A DNA stretch of 57,336 bases from Syntrophomonas sp. (GTDB taxonomy: Bacteria; Bacillota; Syntrophomonadia; Syntrophomonadales; Syntrophomonadaceae), in NCBI GenBank assembly GCA_016841875.1, contig JAENYG010000023.1, positions 1-57,336 on the forward strand, given 5' to 3'. A model generated the notes under the pieces. The model saw nothing but the letters and a program-made list of their open reading frames with translations, did no database searches and had not been told where the DNA came from. Numbering within the stretch: the first letter of the stretch is position 1; each line of letters starts with the position of its first letter. Of this stretch, positions 34,811 to 43,859 are shown one piece after another. The translations under genes and the position numbers were made by a program.

Positions 34811-35572
34811 CTATTTATCTATGAAGTGTTTCCTCAGCCACTTGATAGTAATTTCTTCTCGATCCCTGATCTTATTTTCGAACCGGTGGTCAGCATCATC
34901 CACTATTACCATTTCAGCGTTGCAAAGCCTATTGAACATATAACGGGCATTATATACTGCTACTACCTTATCATCCTGCCCCTGCACGATCAAAACAGGC
35001 CGTGTATATATTTTCTTCAGGTACTCGTCCATATTATGCTGATAAAAATCTTCTACAAAAGCCGGTCTTATATCATAGGCTCCCGATTCGTCATGTATAT
35101 TTACTATTCTTCCTTTTATCAACTCTTCATAGGCTTCTTCCATCACCCGGGTAAAAGTCTGCTGCAATTCAACGGGAGTAGACCACAATATGAAGCCCTT
35201 AACTTTACTGTCTTCTGACCCGCCTGCCAGCACGGTACTTCCGCCAAAGCTTCTTCCTAGTAGTATAATGGGCTTCTGGTAGGTGTGGTATGCATAGTCA
35301 ATAACTGTTTTTAAATCTTGAACCTGCCGGGTCAGGGTAATTTCGCTAAATTCCCCATCACTCTCACCTGATCCGGTAAAATCAAATGCTAAAACCCCTA
35401 GTCCCAGCTCATTCATTTGTTCGGCAAATGCATATATACGATCACTGTTTTCTTTTCTTCCCCTGAATCCGTGGCAGGTTATTAGAAGATGGTCAAAACT
35501 GTCCGGCAAGAATATCAGGGCAGCAATTCTTTCCTGATTTTCTTTTATAATTTTCAGGGTTTGCACTAACAT
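34811..35572 (-). CDS. alpha/beta-hydrolase (DUF-like esterase/peptidase)
   Basis: 253 residues. The oxyanion HGFRG (~34-38), nucleophile elbow GRSFGGS with Ser108, acid in QGQDDKVV (~197) and His in DDADHRFEN (~230) give a complete catalytic triad. FDFTGSGESDGEFSE (~64) is typical of BAAT/prolyl-oligopeptidase-like serine hydrolases. Likely cytoplasmic (no signal peptide). Substrate unknown. The tail (WLRKHF) is conserved in this group. It is followed closely by the TVP38 gene and preceded by a small zinc-ribbon gene. Confidence 0.88.
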   Translation of the reverse strand: MLVQTLKIIKENQERIAALIFLPDSFDHLLITCHGFRGRKENSDRIYAFAEQMNELGLGVLAFDFTGSGESDGEFSEITLTRQVQDLKTVIDYAYHTYQKPIILLGRSFGGSTVLAGGSEDSKVKGFILWSTPVELQQTFTRVMEEAYEELIKGRIVNIHDESGAYDIRPAFVEDFYQHNMDEYLKKIYTRPVLIVQGQDDKVVAVYNARYMFNRLCNAEMVIVDDADHRFENKIRDREEITIKWLRKHFIDK

Positions 35573-35598
35573 CCCTCACTTCTTTGTAAGCTTATGAT

Positions 35599-35784
35599 CT
35601 ACATAGGCTTCTGGGGTTTGTTTTTGTCTTCTGATTCATGCCGTACCCGATAACCGCATAAATCACAAATAAAGGTCGGAAGGTCTTTCTGCTGCTCTAC
35701 CAGTTTCTTGAAGTCTTTGTGATCTTCCTCTACATCCCAGGTCTTACCGCACAGAAGGCATCTGGCAGAGATTTTCTTACTCAT
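35599..35784 (-). CDS. small zinc-ribbon protein (DUF2197-like)
   Basis: 61 residues from the ATG at 35784, with GGAGG five bases upstream; the GTG six bases earlier overlaps that site. Two CxxC knuckles (CLLCGKTW near residue 9 and CDLCGYRV near 40) should bind one Zn ion, and the linker is Lys/Asp-rich. It resembles the uncharacterised DUF2197 proteins of Firmicutes. It lies 27 bp upstream of the hydrolase and 34 bp downstream of a YkgJ-type gene, all on one strand. Confidence 0.8.
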   Translation of the reverse strand: MSKKISARCLLCGKTWDVEEDHKDFKKLVEQQKDLPTFICDLCGYRVRHESEDKNKPQKPM

Positions 35785-35817
35785 GGTCACTCCTCCTCTC
35801 CGACTATATCTCCATCC

Positions 35818-36468
35818 TTATAGTAACATGTGTTTGAATAAATCTGAAGATAATACATTTTTTAATAAAATGTTCGAATAATTATTTTTCCCGGTGAATT
35901 TGTTTTTACCCCAATCTTTTATATTCACTCGGGCATTATGACTCCGGTTTAAAGGCAGCACTTTACCAGCAGATGAAAAGGCCAGAATGCTGGCCCTGAT
36001 CAGTTCGTCCATCCCCATATTAACTACTTGACTCCTGAGTTCTTCTATCTGCGGAGTAGTTTGACAGCATATATAGGTCTGGCAGAGAAAAGGACGATTC
36101 TTATATATCGAACAGGTAGAATCCGGTTGCAGGAAGATACACCTTCCTGCCTGGGTCCGCCTGAGAGTTATATCAATTACATTATCCTGTGCTTCTGCCC
36201 ATAAATATTTATAAGCGTCCATCAAGTTGATTCCTTGGGCCTGACATATGTTTCTTACATCTATTGAGGTCAATGGAAGCGGTTCGTGACAGCACAGGTC
36301 ACATCCATAACAACTCTGCTTTCCTTCCGGCCACAGGCGTTCCAGGTTTCCCTCCTCAAAAAATAGGTTTAATTCGTCCAGCAAGTCTTGAATGCTGACT
36401 TTCTTCTCCATTATCTTTATTTCGTAACCGGGAAGCCCCTGGATATTATTCTTTGTTATCTGCAGCAT
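35818..36468 (-). CDS. YkgJ-family cysteine cluster protein
   Basis: About 216 residues. CYGCDLCCHEPLPLTSIDV (residues ~40-60) and GRCIFLQPDSTCSIYKNRP ... FLCQTYICC (~110-140) form the CxxCxxCC-type cluster typical of YkgJ proteins (PF03692), thought to bind zinc or Fe-S. GGGAGG sits five bases before a TTG at 36474 and eleven before the ATG at 36468, so either could start translation. A longer frame to 36501 has no site. Function unknown. Confidence 0.82.
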   Translation of the reverse strand: MLQITKNNIQGLPGYEIKIMEKKVSIQDLLDELNLFFEEGNLERLWPEGKQSCYGCDLCCHEPLPLTSIDVRNICQAQGINLMDAYKYLWAEAQDNVIDITLRRTQAGRCIFLQPDSTCSIYKNRPFLCQTYICCQTTPQIEELRSQVVNMGMDELIRASILAFSSAGKVLPLNRSHNARVNIKDWGKNKFTGKNNYSNILLKNVLSSDLFKHMLL

Positions 36469-36493
36469 GTTCAAAGTATCCTCCCACAAAATT

Positions 36494-36538
36494 AAGCCCA
36501 CTCTACTCTACTAATTATAGAATAAAATGGGCTTTTTG
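36494..36538. terminator. bidirectional-type hairpin after the chemoreceptor gene
   Basis: AAGCCCA (36494-) and TGGGCTT pair around a ~27-bp loop; T runs on the plus side (TTTTTGTTTT) and weakly on the minus side (TTAATTTT). It separates the chemoreceptor gene from the YkgJ gene on the minus strand. Confidence 0.5.
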
Positions 36539-36556
36539 TTTTACATCATATTACTA

Positions 36557-38269
36557 TTATATTTTAAAGAATTTTATAGACTGGTCCAGTTCTGCTACCA
36601 CCTGGTTTAATTCTAACATGGACTGGTTCATGTTTTCAATGCTGGCCATCTGTTCTGCCGTCAAACGGGTAATATCCCGGGCGTATCTGGAATTATTTTC
36701 TGCCGCATTGGCAGTCTCCTGAACGGAATCGAACGCAGTCTGGGAACTGGCAGCCATTTCTTCACTGGCGGCCGAGACTTCCTGGATTTGCATGCTAACA
36801 GTAGCCACCGCACCAATAATCTCTTTAAAGGCACTTCCAGCATGAGCCACCACCTGTATGCCATTGGAAACCTCACGGGTTCCTGCCTGCATTGCTTTCA
36901 CTGCATCACCCGCTCCTGCCTGCATTTCCTTGATCACATCCGAAATACGGCTGGCAGCTTGACCTGATTCTTCCGCCAATTTCCTCACTTCTTCAGCAAC
37001 TACCGCAAACCCTTTCCCCTGCTCTCCGGCCCGGGCTGCTTCAATAGCTGCGTTAAGGGCCAGTAAATTGGTTTGATTGGCTATGTCAGTTATTAATACA
37101 ACTATCTGCCCAATCTCCTCGGATTTTTTCCCCAAATTTTCCACGATAACTGCAGTTGAATTAACGGCATCACTAATGACATCCATCTGCTTGATAGCCT
37201 TTTCTACCTCTTCCCCGCCTCCTTGAGCTTTGAATGTGGCATCTGCCACCAAATTAGATACATCGCTGGAATTAGCTGCTACCTGCTGGATAGCAGCTGA
37301 CATTTCACTCAACACCACCCTGGAACCTCCCGCAAGTTCCACCTGACGTACCGCTTCATCATTCATCTTTTCTGCCTGTACTGACATATCACCCACCATT
37401 TGGGTACTGGAATCTATAAGTCCAGTTATGTGCGAGGAGGCTCTTCCGACATGTTCTGACAGCTGCCTGGTTCCCCCGATCAAAGCAGACATACTCTCCA
37501 CCATCTTATTTACCATATCAGCCACTTTACCTGGCTCATCATTGGCTTTGACCGGCACCTTATAAGTTAAATCGCCCTGACTGATCACTTCGACCCCTTC
37601 TGTTATCCTCCGGAGCGGGGTATATACTGTGAATGCAATCAAGAAAGCGGCCAGGAATCCTATCAGTATTCCAATACCTGAATAAGCGACCATCATATTC
37701 CTGAACTCACTTACCGCATCATCATATGGAGTGGCCGGCACGCCTACGTACCATATGCCGATTATTTCTCCCTTATTATCCCGTATAGGTTCATAGGCGG
37801 TTTCATTCCAGGTTCCAACCACTTCAGCCCGGCCTATATATTTTTCTCCCTTTGTTAATACCGTCTCTGCAACTACATCAGAAACCTGAGTACCTACACA
37901 TCTCTCGCCATTATTCATAACGTTAGTTGCTACACGGGTATCTCCTTTAAAAATAGTGACTGTATCTCCACCCGTTAATTCACCGATTTCATCAATCAGT
38001 TCATAGTTTTCTTCCATTAGAACACTGCCTTTATACAGCTGCTGGTTTTTAATCTGCCAATCTCCAGGATAATTGTACTCTAACATCTGCCAGCCCATAT
38101 TAAGATCGGAACTTAACTTTTCCTGGGCAGAAATAGTAATCTTTTCTGACATTACAGATGTTGCATATATTCCCATTATTCCGGTGACCGCTGCCAGAAT
38201 AAGAGTAAATGCAAGTATCAGGCGTATCCTGACGCTCATCTTACGAAGTAAGCTTTCAATAAAATCCAC
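36557..38269 (-). CDS. methyl-accepting chemotaxis protein with single Cache-type sensor
   Basis: 570 residues from the GTG at 38269, eight bases after GGAGG; a GTG at 38284 overlaps the site. A membrane helix (~12-35), an extracytoplasmic sCache_3-like sensor (~40-185, ending GIWYVGVP), a second helix (~190-215), HAMP ([20 protein letters not shown]) and a cytoplasmic signalling domain follow. The hairpin tip is intact ([35 protein letters not shown], quoted in parts), so it should couple to CheA/CheW. No other chemotaxis gene is in the window. Ligand unknown, probably a small carboxylate or similar. Confidence 0.93.
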   Translation of the reverse strand: MDFIESLLRKMSVRIRLILAFTLILAAVTGIMGIYATSVMSEKITISAQEKLSSDLNMGWQMLEYNYPGDWQIKNQQLYKGSVLMEENYELIDEIGELTGGDTVTIFKGDTRVATNVMNNGERCVGTQVSDVVAETVLTKGEKYIGRAEVVGTWNETAYEPIRDNKGEIIGIWYVGVPATPYDDAVSEFRNMMVAYSGIGILIGFLAAFLIAFTVYTPLRRITEGVEVISQGDLTYKVPVKANDEPGKVADMVNKMVESMSALIGGTRQLSEHVGRASSHITGLIDSSTQMVGDMSVQAEKMNDEAVRQVELAGGSRVVLSEMSAAIQQVAANSSDVSNLVADATFKAQGGGEEVEKAIKQMDVISDAVNSTAVIVENLGKKSEEIGQIVVLITDIANQTNLLALNAAIEAARAGEQGKGFAVVAEEVRKLAEESGQAASRISDVIKEMQAGAGDAVKAMQAGTREVSNGIQVVAHAGSAFKEIIGAVATVSMQIQEVSAASEEMAASSQTAFDSVQETANAAENNSRYARDITRLTAEQMASIENMNQSMLELNQVVAELDQSIKFFKI

Positions 38270-38434
38270 TATAAATCCCTCCACTGTTTCTCTAAAAGTT
38301 TAATCAAACGTTCTACCACCGCTTTTTCCGAAAACTCGCTCAGATAATGGTTTCAACATAAGAAAACAGGAGATGTTATTTTTTACCATACCCCTGTTCT
38401 TTTTATCGATTATATTTTTTTTTTCTTAAGCTTT

Positions 38435-38764
38435 TTATGAAGATTCTTCATCCTGGCTGGAGATAATCTTGATAAACAATACCCTTTGATAATTGTAGGA
38501 ACCCACAATATTTCCCCTGGCATCATACAGGTAATTAAGTGATGAACCTCCTACATAGACCTTTCCATCCTGTTGTATTCCCAGATCCTTTATGTAAGTT
38601 TTCAAAGTCTGTCCATCGGTAAAAAATATTTCAGCCTTGATTAATTCAGGTTGATTATTTCCCGAGGGCATACCTAAAATTTCTGAAAAATCATAGCTGC
38701 AGCCACCCAGGGGCAGCAAAAACAGCAGCAAAAGGACTGGTGTTATAAATTTTTTTACTCTCAT
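38435..38764 (-). CDS. small lipoprotein coupled to Lon-like protease gene
   Basis: 109 residues with a clear lipoprotein signal (LLLLFLLPLGGC, Cys ~22). The mature part carries IKAEIFFTDGQTLKTYIKDLG and VYVGGSSLNYLYDARGNIVGSYNY, a small beta-rich domain I cannot name. Its start overlaps the stop region of the Lon-like gene by 4 bp, which implies translational coupling, although one product is cytoplasmic and the other exported. It is short enough to be a wall-associated sensor or stability factor. Function unknown. Confidence 0.82.
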   Translation of the reverse strand: MRVKKFITPVLLLLFLLPLGGCSYDFSEILGMPSGNNQPELIKAEIFFTDGQTLKTYIKDLGIQQDGKVYVGGSSLNYLYDARGNIVGSYNYQRVLFIKIISSQDEESS

Positions 38765-41229
38765 TTTCTCCTCCTCCTTCTCCGGCTGGTTGCCCCAGGT
38801 TTTTTAGTCTTTCTGGTTAATGCCAGCGCTTTCTCCTGGATATGCATCTTTCTTTTAAGGCTCCATTCCTCCAGCTGTTGGTCGGCCAGATAATGGACCG
38901 TCTCCGGGAGAAAGGCTCCCTTCACGTCCTTTTCTCCTGCTGGTATTCCGGTTAGTATTTCCAGCCCCTCGTCTATATGACTTACCGCCCATATATTAAA
39001 CAGCTTGTTTCGTACTGCTTCGATTACTTCTTCATCTAGCATTAGATTAGGGACATTCTTACGGGGAATTATAACGCCATGGTTTCCCACTAATCCCTTT
39101 TCTCTGCAAACTTTATAAAAACCTTCAATTTTTTCATTGATACCGCCTACCGGTTGTATTTCTCCATTCTGGTTTACTGATCCGGTAACAGCTATTCTTT
39201 GATTTATTGGTACCCGGGCCAGACTTGAGATCAGAGCATAAAGTTCTGCACTGGAAGCGCTGTCTCCTTCTACCCCCTGGTAGCTTTGCTCGAAGGTAAG
39301 GCTGGCTGATAAGGCGAGGGGCTTATCTTGTGCATATTGATATCCCAAATAGCCACTCAGGGTCAAAATCCCTTTACTATGGATACGGCCGCTCATGGCT
39401 ATCTCTCTTTCGATGTTAACCAGTCCTTTTTCTCCCATAAAAGTCTTGGCAGTTATTCTTACCGGTCTACCAAATCTATATTCGCCAGCCTGGTAAACTG
39501 CCAGACCGTTTACCTCCCCAATTAAATTTCCTTCCACATTGATTATCAGGACATTCCGGTTTATTGCCTCCTGAATCTTCTCTTCAGACAGCGAACTCCT
39601 ATATACTCGCTGTTCTATAGCCTTCTGCACATGCTCTCCAGTTACTAAATCAGCCCCATCATAGTCTGCCACGCAATTCGCTTCATATATTAGTTCCATC
39701 AGTTTGTTAAAGGAAGTACTCAATTTCTGCTGATCATCGGTCATTCTGCTTCCATATTCTACTATGACTGCAGCTGCTTCCGGACTGAAATGCTTCAGAT
39801 TTTGAGTTTCACATACGGAACTGATCAGGCGGACATAATCGTTTACATGCCTCCGGCTCCGGTTCATCTCATCATCAAAATCGGCCTTGATTTTAAATAG
39901 CTTGGAAAATTCCTGGTCATAATGATGCAGCAGATAGTAATACGATGATTCACCTATTAATATTACTTTGATCTTTAAAGGAATAGGCTCCGGCTGTAAA
40001 GTCTCGGTATTAGTAATACCAATCATTCGGGATATATTTTCTACTGATATCTCCTGGTTTTTTATTATTCTTTTCAAGGTATCCCAAACAAAATTGTTTT
40101 TTAGCAGGTCGTATACCCTGAGTACTAGATAACCACCGTTGGCGCGATGTATGGATCCTGCTTTAATCTTAGAAAAGTCAGTAGCCAGGACACCGAATTC
40201 CCCTTCATATTCTATCTGCCCAAAAAGGTTAGCAAAAGTAGGGTTGTTTTCGAAAACAACTGGCGCATGCAGGCATTCTGAATTATCAACCAGCAGGTTA
40301 ATCTGATAGCGACGTAAAAAAGAACGTTTATCAATATGTCTGAAAAAGCTCAGGGCAGTATTTTCATCATGATTCACAAAGACATCCAGATGATCAAGAA
40401 AGTCCTTCTGTACCGCCTGCAAGTATTCCAGAACTTGTTCGAAATCCTGGTATTTATTGAATAAATCATCAAACTGAGGTTGGGAAACCTGCCGGGCTGT
40501 CTCCTGTTCCAGGATTTTTAGTTTTTCTTTCATCAACTTTTCCATACTGCGATATTTTCTCATAGCCTCGTTCATCTTTTCTTGAACTAGTCCACTATTG
40601 GTCATCATTATAGCCCGGTCTTCTTCACTGAGTCCCACATACTCTTCCTGCCCCATCACTTCTCCATTTTTATTTATTGGTATGGTATTAACTCCGCCCT
40701 GTTGATTCTGGGTGATGGAAAATCCATGTGAGCGAGCTTCCTGGTCCAGCTCCAGATATAGAGCGTTTGATTCCGTTACAAAATCGTTGAAGATAGTATT
40801 TTTTTGAGCTGTATATTCTTCCCCGGCAAATGTATTTATTACTCCTTCTATGGCCTCATCAATGCAGGCAGTCAATTCCTGTTTAAGTTGTTTTCCCTTC
40901 CCAGCCGGGATTTTCATAGCACACGGGATATCCGGGTTCTTAAAATTATAAACATAACACCAATCTGGCGGCGCTGGTTTTTTGCTGGCTTTATGGTGCA
41001 GCATTTTGCTGGCCAGAGTAGTTTTACCGGTACCCGATTGACCAGCCAGGTAAATATTATATCCTTCACTCTCGATATCCAACCCTATTGAGATAGCCTT
41101 TAAAGCTCTATCCTGCCCTATTATGCCAGTCAGAGGTTTGACTTCTGCCGTGCTATTAAATTTAAATCCTGATGGATTACATGTTTTTCTTAATTCCCCT
41201 GGTTTTAGTCTATATTTATTAAGATTCAC
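38761..41229 (-). CDS. Lon-like ATP-dependent protease (AAA_32 type)
   Basis: 822 residues from a GTG with GGGGGA eight bases upstream. The N-terminal AAA part has Walker A GQSGTGKT (63-70) and a large inserted helical region (~120-350). The AAA_32-type segment has FANLFGQIEYEGEFG and FSKIKAGSIHRANGGYLVLR. The C-terminal Lon protease domain has the catalytic Ser in EGDSASSAELYAL (~655) and Lys in GGINEKIEGF (~700). The end is a basic run (SRRRRRRK), possibly for nucleic-acid binding. Such Lon relatives (LonC/LonB-like) occur in many Clostridia alongside classical Lon; they degrade damaged proteins. Confidence 0.92.
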   Translation of the reverse strand: MNLNKYRLKPGELRKTCNPSGFKFNSTAEVKPLTGIIGQDRALKAISIGLDIESEGYNIYLAGQSGTGKTTLASKMLHHKASKKPAPPDWCYVYNFKNPDIPCAMKIPAGKGKQLKQELTACIDEAIEGVINTFAGEEYTAQKNTIFNDFVTESNALYLELDQEARSHGFSITQNQQGGVNTIPINKNGEVMGQEEYVGLSEEDRAIMMTNSGLVQEKMNEAMRKYRSMEKLMKEKLKILEQETARQVSQPQFDDLFNKYQDFEQVLEYLQAVQKDFLDHLDVFVNHDENTALSFFRHIDKRSFLRRYQINLLVDNSECLHAPVVFENNPTFANLFGQIEYEGEFGVLATDFSKIKAGSIHRANGGYLVLRVYDLLKNNFVWDTLKRIIKNQEISVENISRMIGITNTETLQPEPIPLKIKVILIGESSYYYLLHHYDQEFSKLFKIKADFDDEMNRSRRHVNDYVRLISSVCETQNLKHFSPEAAAVIVEYGSRMTDDQQKLSTSFNKLMELIYEANCVADYDGADLVTGEHVQKAIEQRVYRSSLSEEKIQEAINRNVLIINVEGNLIGEVNGLAVYQAGEYRFGRPVRITAKTFMGEKGLVNIEREIAMSGRIHSKGILTLSGYLGYQYAQDKPLALSASLTFEQSYQGVEGDSASSAELYALISSLARVPINQRIAVTGSVNQNGEIQPVGGINEKIEGFYKVCREKGLVGNHGVIIPRKNVPNLMLDEEVIEAVRNKLFNIWAVSHIDEGLEILTGIPAGEKDVKGAFLPETVHYLADQQLEEWSLKRKMHIQEKALALTRKTKKPGATSRRRRRRK

Positions 41230-41336
41230 CTGCGAAATCCCCCATTATCTTCTTAAGTATTTATTTCTCTCTATATGGATATGTTGTTTTTTATCTTCGT
41301 GCTATAGATATTATATGATTTCTTATACTAAGGGCA

Positions 41337-42170
41337 TTAAAAAACGAACTTCATACCGGCGTCCATTTTTATAACTCTATTCCGACCCAGCTGACTGTAC
41401 AGCTCAGCTGCTGCATAAAAACCGGTACAGTGGCCGATAATCAGTTTCTTAACATCATACATTCTTACAGCTTCTATGGTGTTTACCAGCCTCTCCGGGG
41501 AAGCATTCATCAAATGAGTACCTCCAACATATGCCAGTACTTCAGAGCGGCCAGTTTTCTGCCGGCAGTATTCCAGGGTATTTATCATTCCGGAATGAGA
41601 ACAGCCGCTGATGATGATCAGACCCTCCGGGTGCTCGATAACCATAGCCATGTCATCGGGCAGCAGATCTTGGTGGAGCTGTCCATCCTTTTCAAATACA
41701 AAATCTCCTCCCACATCTTCATATGTGGTTGATCTAGGAATTTCCCCGGTTAAATATATTCCCGGATGTATTTCTGAAAAAATATCGGTAAAAACCAGCT
41801 CCGCTCCCGCATCAACAGCTTCTTGATAAGCAAATTTGCAGCCTATATCAACCATTTTGCCTCCAGTTCTGCTGATCAAACGGCGTGGAAAAATGCCGGA
41901 ATGAGCATAAATCTTTCTCCCCCCATATTTATTAAGAAAGGGCATCAATGCTCCGGTATGATCATAATGACCATGGCTGATAACTATCTCTTCAACCAGT
42001 GATAGATCTATTCCTAAAGCGGTGCTGTTTAAAAAAAGAGCATCGTTAGAGCCAGTATCAAAAAGGATATTATGGTTATCGATCAGTAATTGAGCCGAAA
42101 AACCATATTCGCCAATCAGGGGTGAACTAGGAGTGGTGTTTTCTACTAAAACGTTAATTACTGTATTCAT
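41337..42170 (-). CDS. metallo-beta-lactamase-fold hydrolase (COG1237 type)
   Basis: 277 residues, no signal peptide. The metal site is SHGHYDHTG (H66, H68, D70, H71), with further ligands in GCSHSG (~193) and GHCTGF (~245). The start MNTVINVLVENTT and the YGFSAQLLIDNHNILFDTGS stretch match the COG1237 group, in which some archaeal members make ribofuranosylaminobenzene-phosphate derivatives for methanopterin. In this bacterium the substrate is unknown. AAGGAGG lies seven bases before the ATG. It is monocistronic as far as can be seen. Confidence 0.88.
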   Translation of the reverse strand: MNTVINVLVENTTPSSPLIGEYGFSAQLLIDNHNILFDTGSNDALFLNSTALGIDLSLVEEIVISHGHYDHTGALMPFLNKYGGRKIYAHSGIFPRRLISRTGGKMVDIGCKFAYQEAVDAGAELVFTDIFSEIHPGIYLTGEIPRSTTYEDVGGDFVFEKDGQLHQDLLPDDMAMVIEHPEGLIIISGCSHSGMINTLEYCRQKTGRSEVLAYVGGTHLMNASPERLVNTIEAVRMYDVKKLIIGHCTGFYAAAELYSQLGRNRVIKMDAGMKFVF

Positions 42171-42454
42171 TTGTTGAACCTCCTTAAATCATATTTCCCT
42201 ATCTTTGTATTATTCATCTATCTTCAGGCGGTTTCCTGCCTTAAGCCGTATAAATAACTGTTCTTCTATATTATTCTAATAATAATATACTTTACCTTTA
42301 TATATAATTGACCATTAACTGCCCGAGAATAACAAGCTTTCAGTTTTTTAATTAGATTTATAAGGCCAATATGATTCCTTTCCAATAATTCAATTAAATG
42401 GTTTATAATGATTTACAGTAGTATGGAATTTTATACTAATAAGGAGGTACAACT
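42171..42454. promoter_or_regulatory. divergent intergenic region, probable promoters
   Basis: 284 bp between divergent genes. It is AT-rich, with AAGGAGG sites belonging to both flanking genes at its ends. Several TATAAT-like boxes occur but no hexamer pair stands out. Nothing else recognised. Confidence 0.35.
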
Positions 42455-43777
42455 ATGTTGTTAAACAAGAAAGTGAAACTTATGGCAGGGTTGCTTGTTC
42501 TCATCCTCTTCACTATGCTTATACCCGCTTCTGCACTGGGTATAGATCCGCTTGCTTATGACATTATACCCATTGACCCTTCAATTTTCACAACAACTGT
42601 TGAATGGTCAGGTGATGAATTTGTGGAGTCCACTGATAATGACGGTTCAATAGGTAACGTTATTACTGTTTCTTTGGACGGTACAGGTACCTTTAATGGT
42701 TCAGATGGCACCATTTTTCCTGCATCAAGTTATTCGGTTGATAATGTTCCTGATGGTTTGAGTGTTCAGATCGTACAGGTTACCAACAAGACAGCACAGA
42801 TCAGTCTCACTGGTAATGCAAGTAACCATACTACTATAAATAGTATAAGTGATCTTAGCATAGACTTGTCTGATTTGATTACTGCCATAACCTTGATCAG
42901 CGGAAGCAGGGACGACCTTAAAATAACTTATACCGGCTATCCATTATTTTACGTTATTCCTCACCTTATTCCTGGTCAGTTTGTTACGGCTCCATGTATG
43001 ACCTGGAGTGATGATGAATTTGAAGAGGCCAGTATCAATGACGGATCTATTGCCACTTCACTTCTGGTAACTATAACAAATGCAACTTTTACCGGCTCCA
43101 ACGGCAGTGTTTATACAGCCGGCAACCAGTATACGGCTGCTAATCTGCCAGCTGGATTAACTGTTAAAATAAGCAAAATCAACGATTATACGATCAAAAT
43201 TGAGCTACTGGGTGAAGCCGACGATAATGAAGCAGCGGACAGTATCAATAACCTGAATATTTCATTTACCGATGCCGCCATCGATAATACTTCTATATTT
43301 TCCTTTGTGTATAACCAATCCCGAGACAACCTAGCAATCAGCTTTGAAGACGCTGAAACTTCAACAACTACTCCATACAGCACTATACATGCAACCATCA
43401 CGATCGGGTCGCTGATTTACACCGTTAATGACGTACCGGCCCAAATGGATGCACTGCCTTATATAACTAATAGCCGCACTTATGTGCCAGTACGCTATCT
43501 GGCCTATGCACTGGGATTAACTGCAGATGATATCGACTGGGATAATGCTTCCCGAACGGTGACCATTGTGGATGCAAACAGCAGCACAACTATTCAACTG
43601 ACCATCGGCAGTAAATACCTTTTCGTAAATGGAACACCCACGCTTATGGACGTAGCACCTGAAATCACCAGCAGCAGAACTATGTTGCCAGCCCGCTGGG
43701 TGGCTGAAGCTCTGGGGGCAGCAGTCGGCTGGGATTCTGCCACCCGTACCGTAGTTATCGATAAAATAGTCAATTAG
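42455..43777 (+). CDS. secreted protein with copper-amine-oxidase-N-like C-terminal domain
   Basis: 440 residues. A signal peptide ends near PASALGID. Two ~115-residue repeats follow (start TVEWSGDEFVESTDNDGSIG and CMTWSDDEFEEASINDGSIA, end SGSRDDLKITY and NQSRDNLAISF), a module I do not know by name. Residues ~310-438 are the copper-amine-oxidase-N-terminal-like domain (PF07833): DALPYITNSRTYVPVRYLAYALG, DNASRTVTI, then EITSSRTMLPARWVAEALGAAVGWDSATRTVVI (quoted in parts). This domain is common in clostridial surface proteins and is not enzymatic. AAGGAGG precedes the ATG. Confidence 0.85.
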   Translation: MLLNKKVKLMAGLLVLILFTMLIPASALGIDPLAYDIIPIDPSIFTTTVEWSGDEFVESTDNDGSIGNVITVSLDGTGTFNGSDGTIFPASSYSVDNVPDGLSVQIVQVTNKTAQISLTGNASNHTTINSISDLSIDLSDLITAITLISGSRDDLKITYTGYPLFYVIPHLIPGQFVTAPCMTWSDDEFEEASINDGSIATSLLVTITNATFTGSNGSVYTAGNQYTAANLPAGLTVKISKINDYTIKIELLGEADDNEAADSINNLNISFTDAAIDNTSIFSFVYNQSRDNLAISFEDAETSTTTPYSTIHATITIGSLIYTVNDVPAQMDALPYITNSRTYVPVRYLAYALGLTADDIDWDNASRTVTIVDANSSTTIQLTIGSKYLFVNGTPTLMDVAPEITSSRTMLPARWVAEALGAAVGWDSATRTVVIDKIVN

Positions 43778-43813
43778 TAAATGAATCTCTCAGTTACTCA
43801 AACTGATGCCATT

Positions 43814-43839
43814 GTAGGGGAGAATCAATTCTCCCCTAC
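43814..43839. terminator. bidirectional terminator-like hairpin
   Basis: GTAGGGGAGAA and TTCTCCCCTAC form a perfect 11-bp stem over TCAA between two convergent genes (ends 43777 and 43860). The T tract is short. Confidence 0.6.
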
Positions 43840-43859
43840 TTATATGATCCCTTTCAAGC

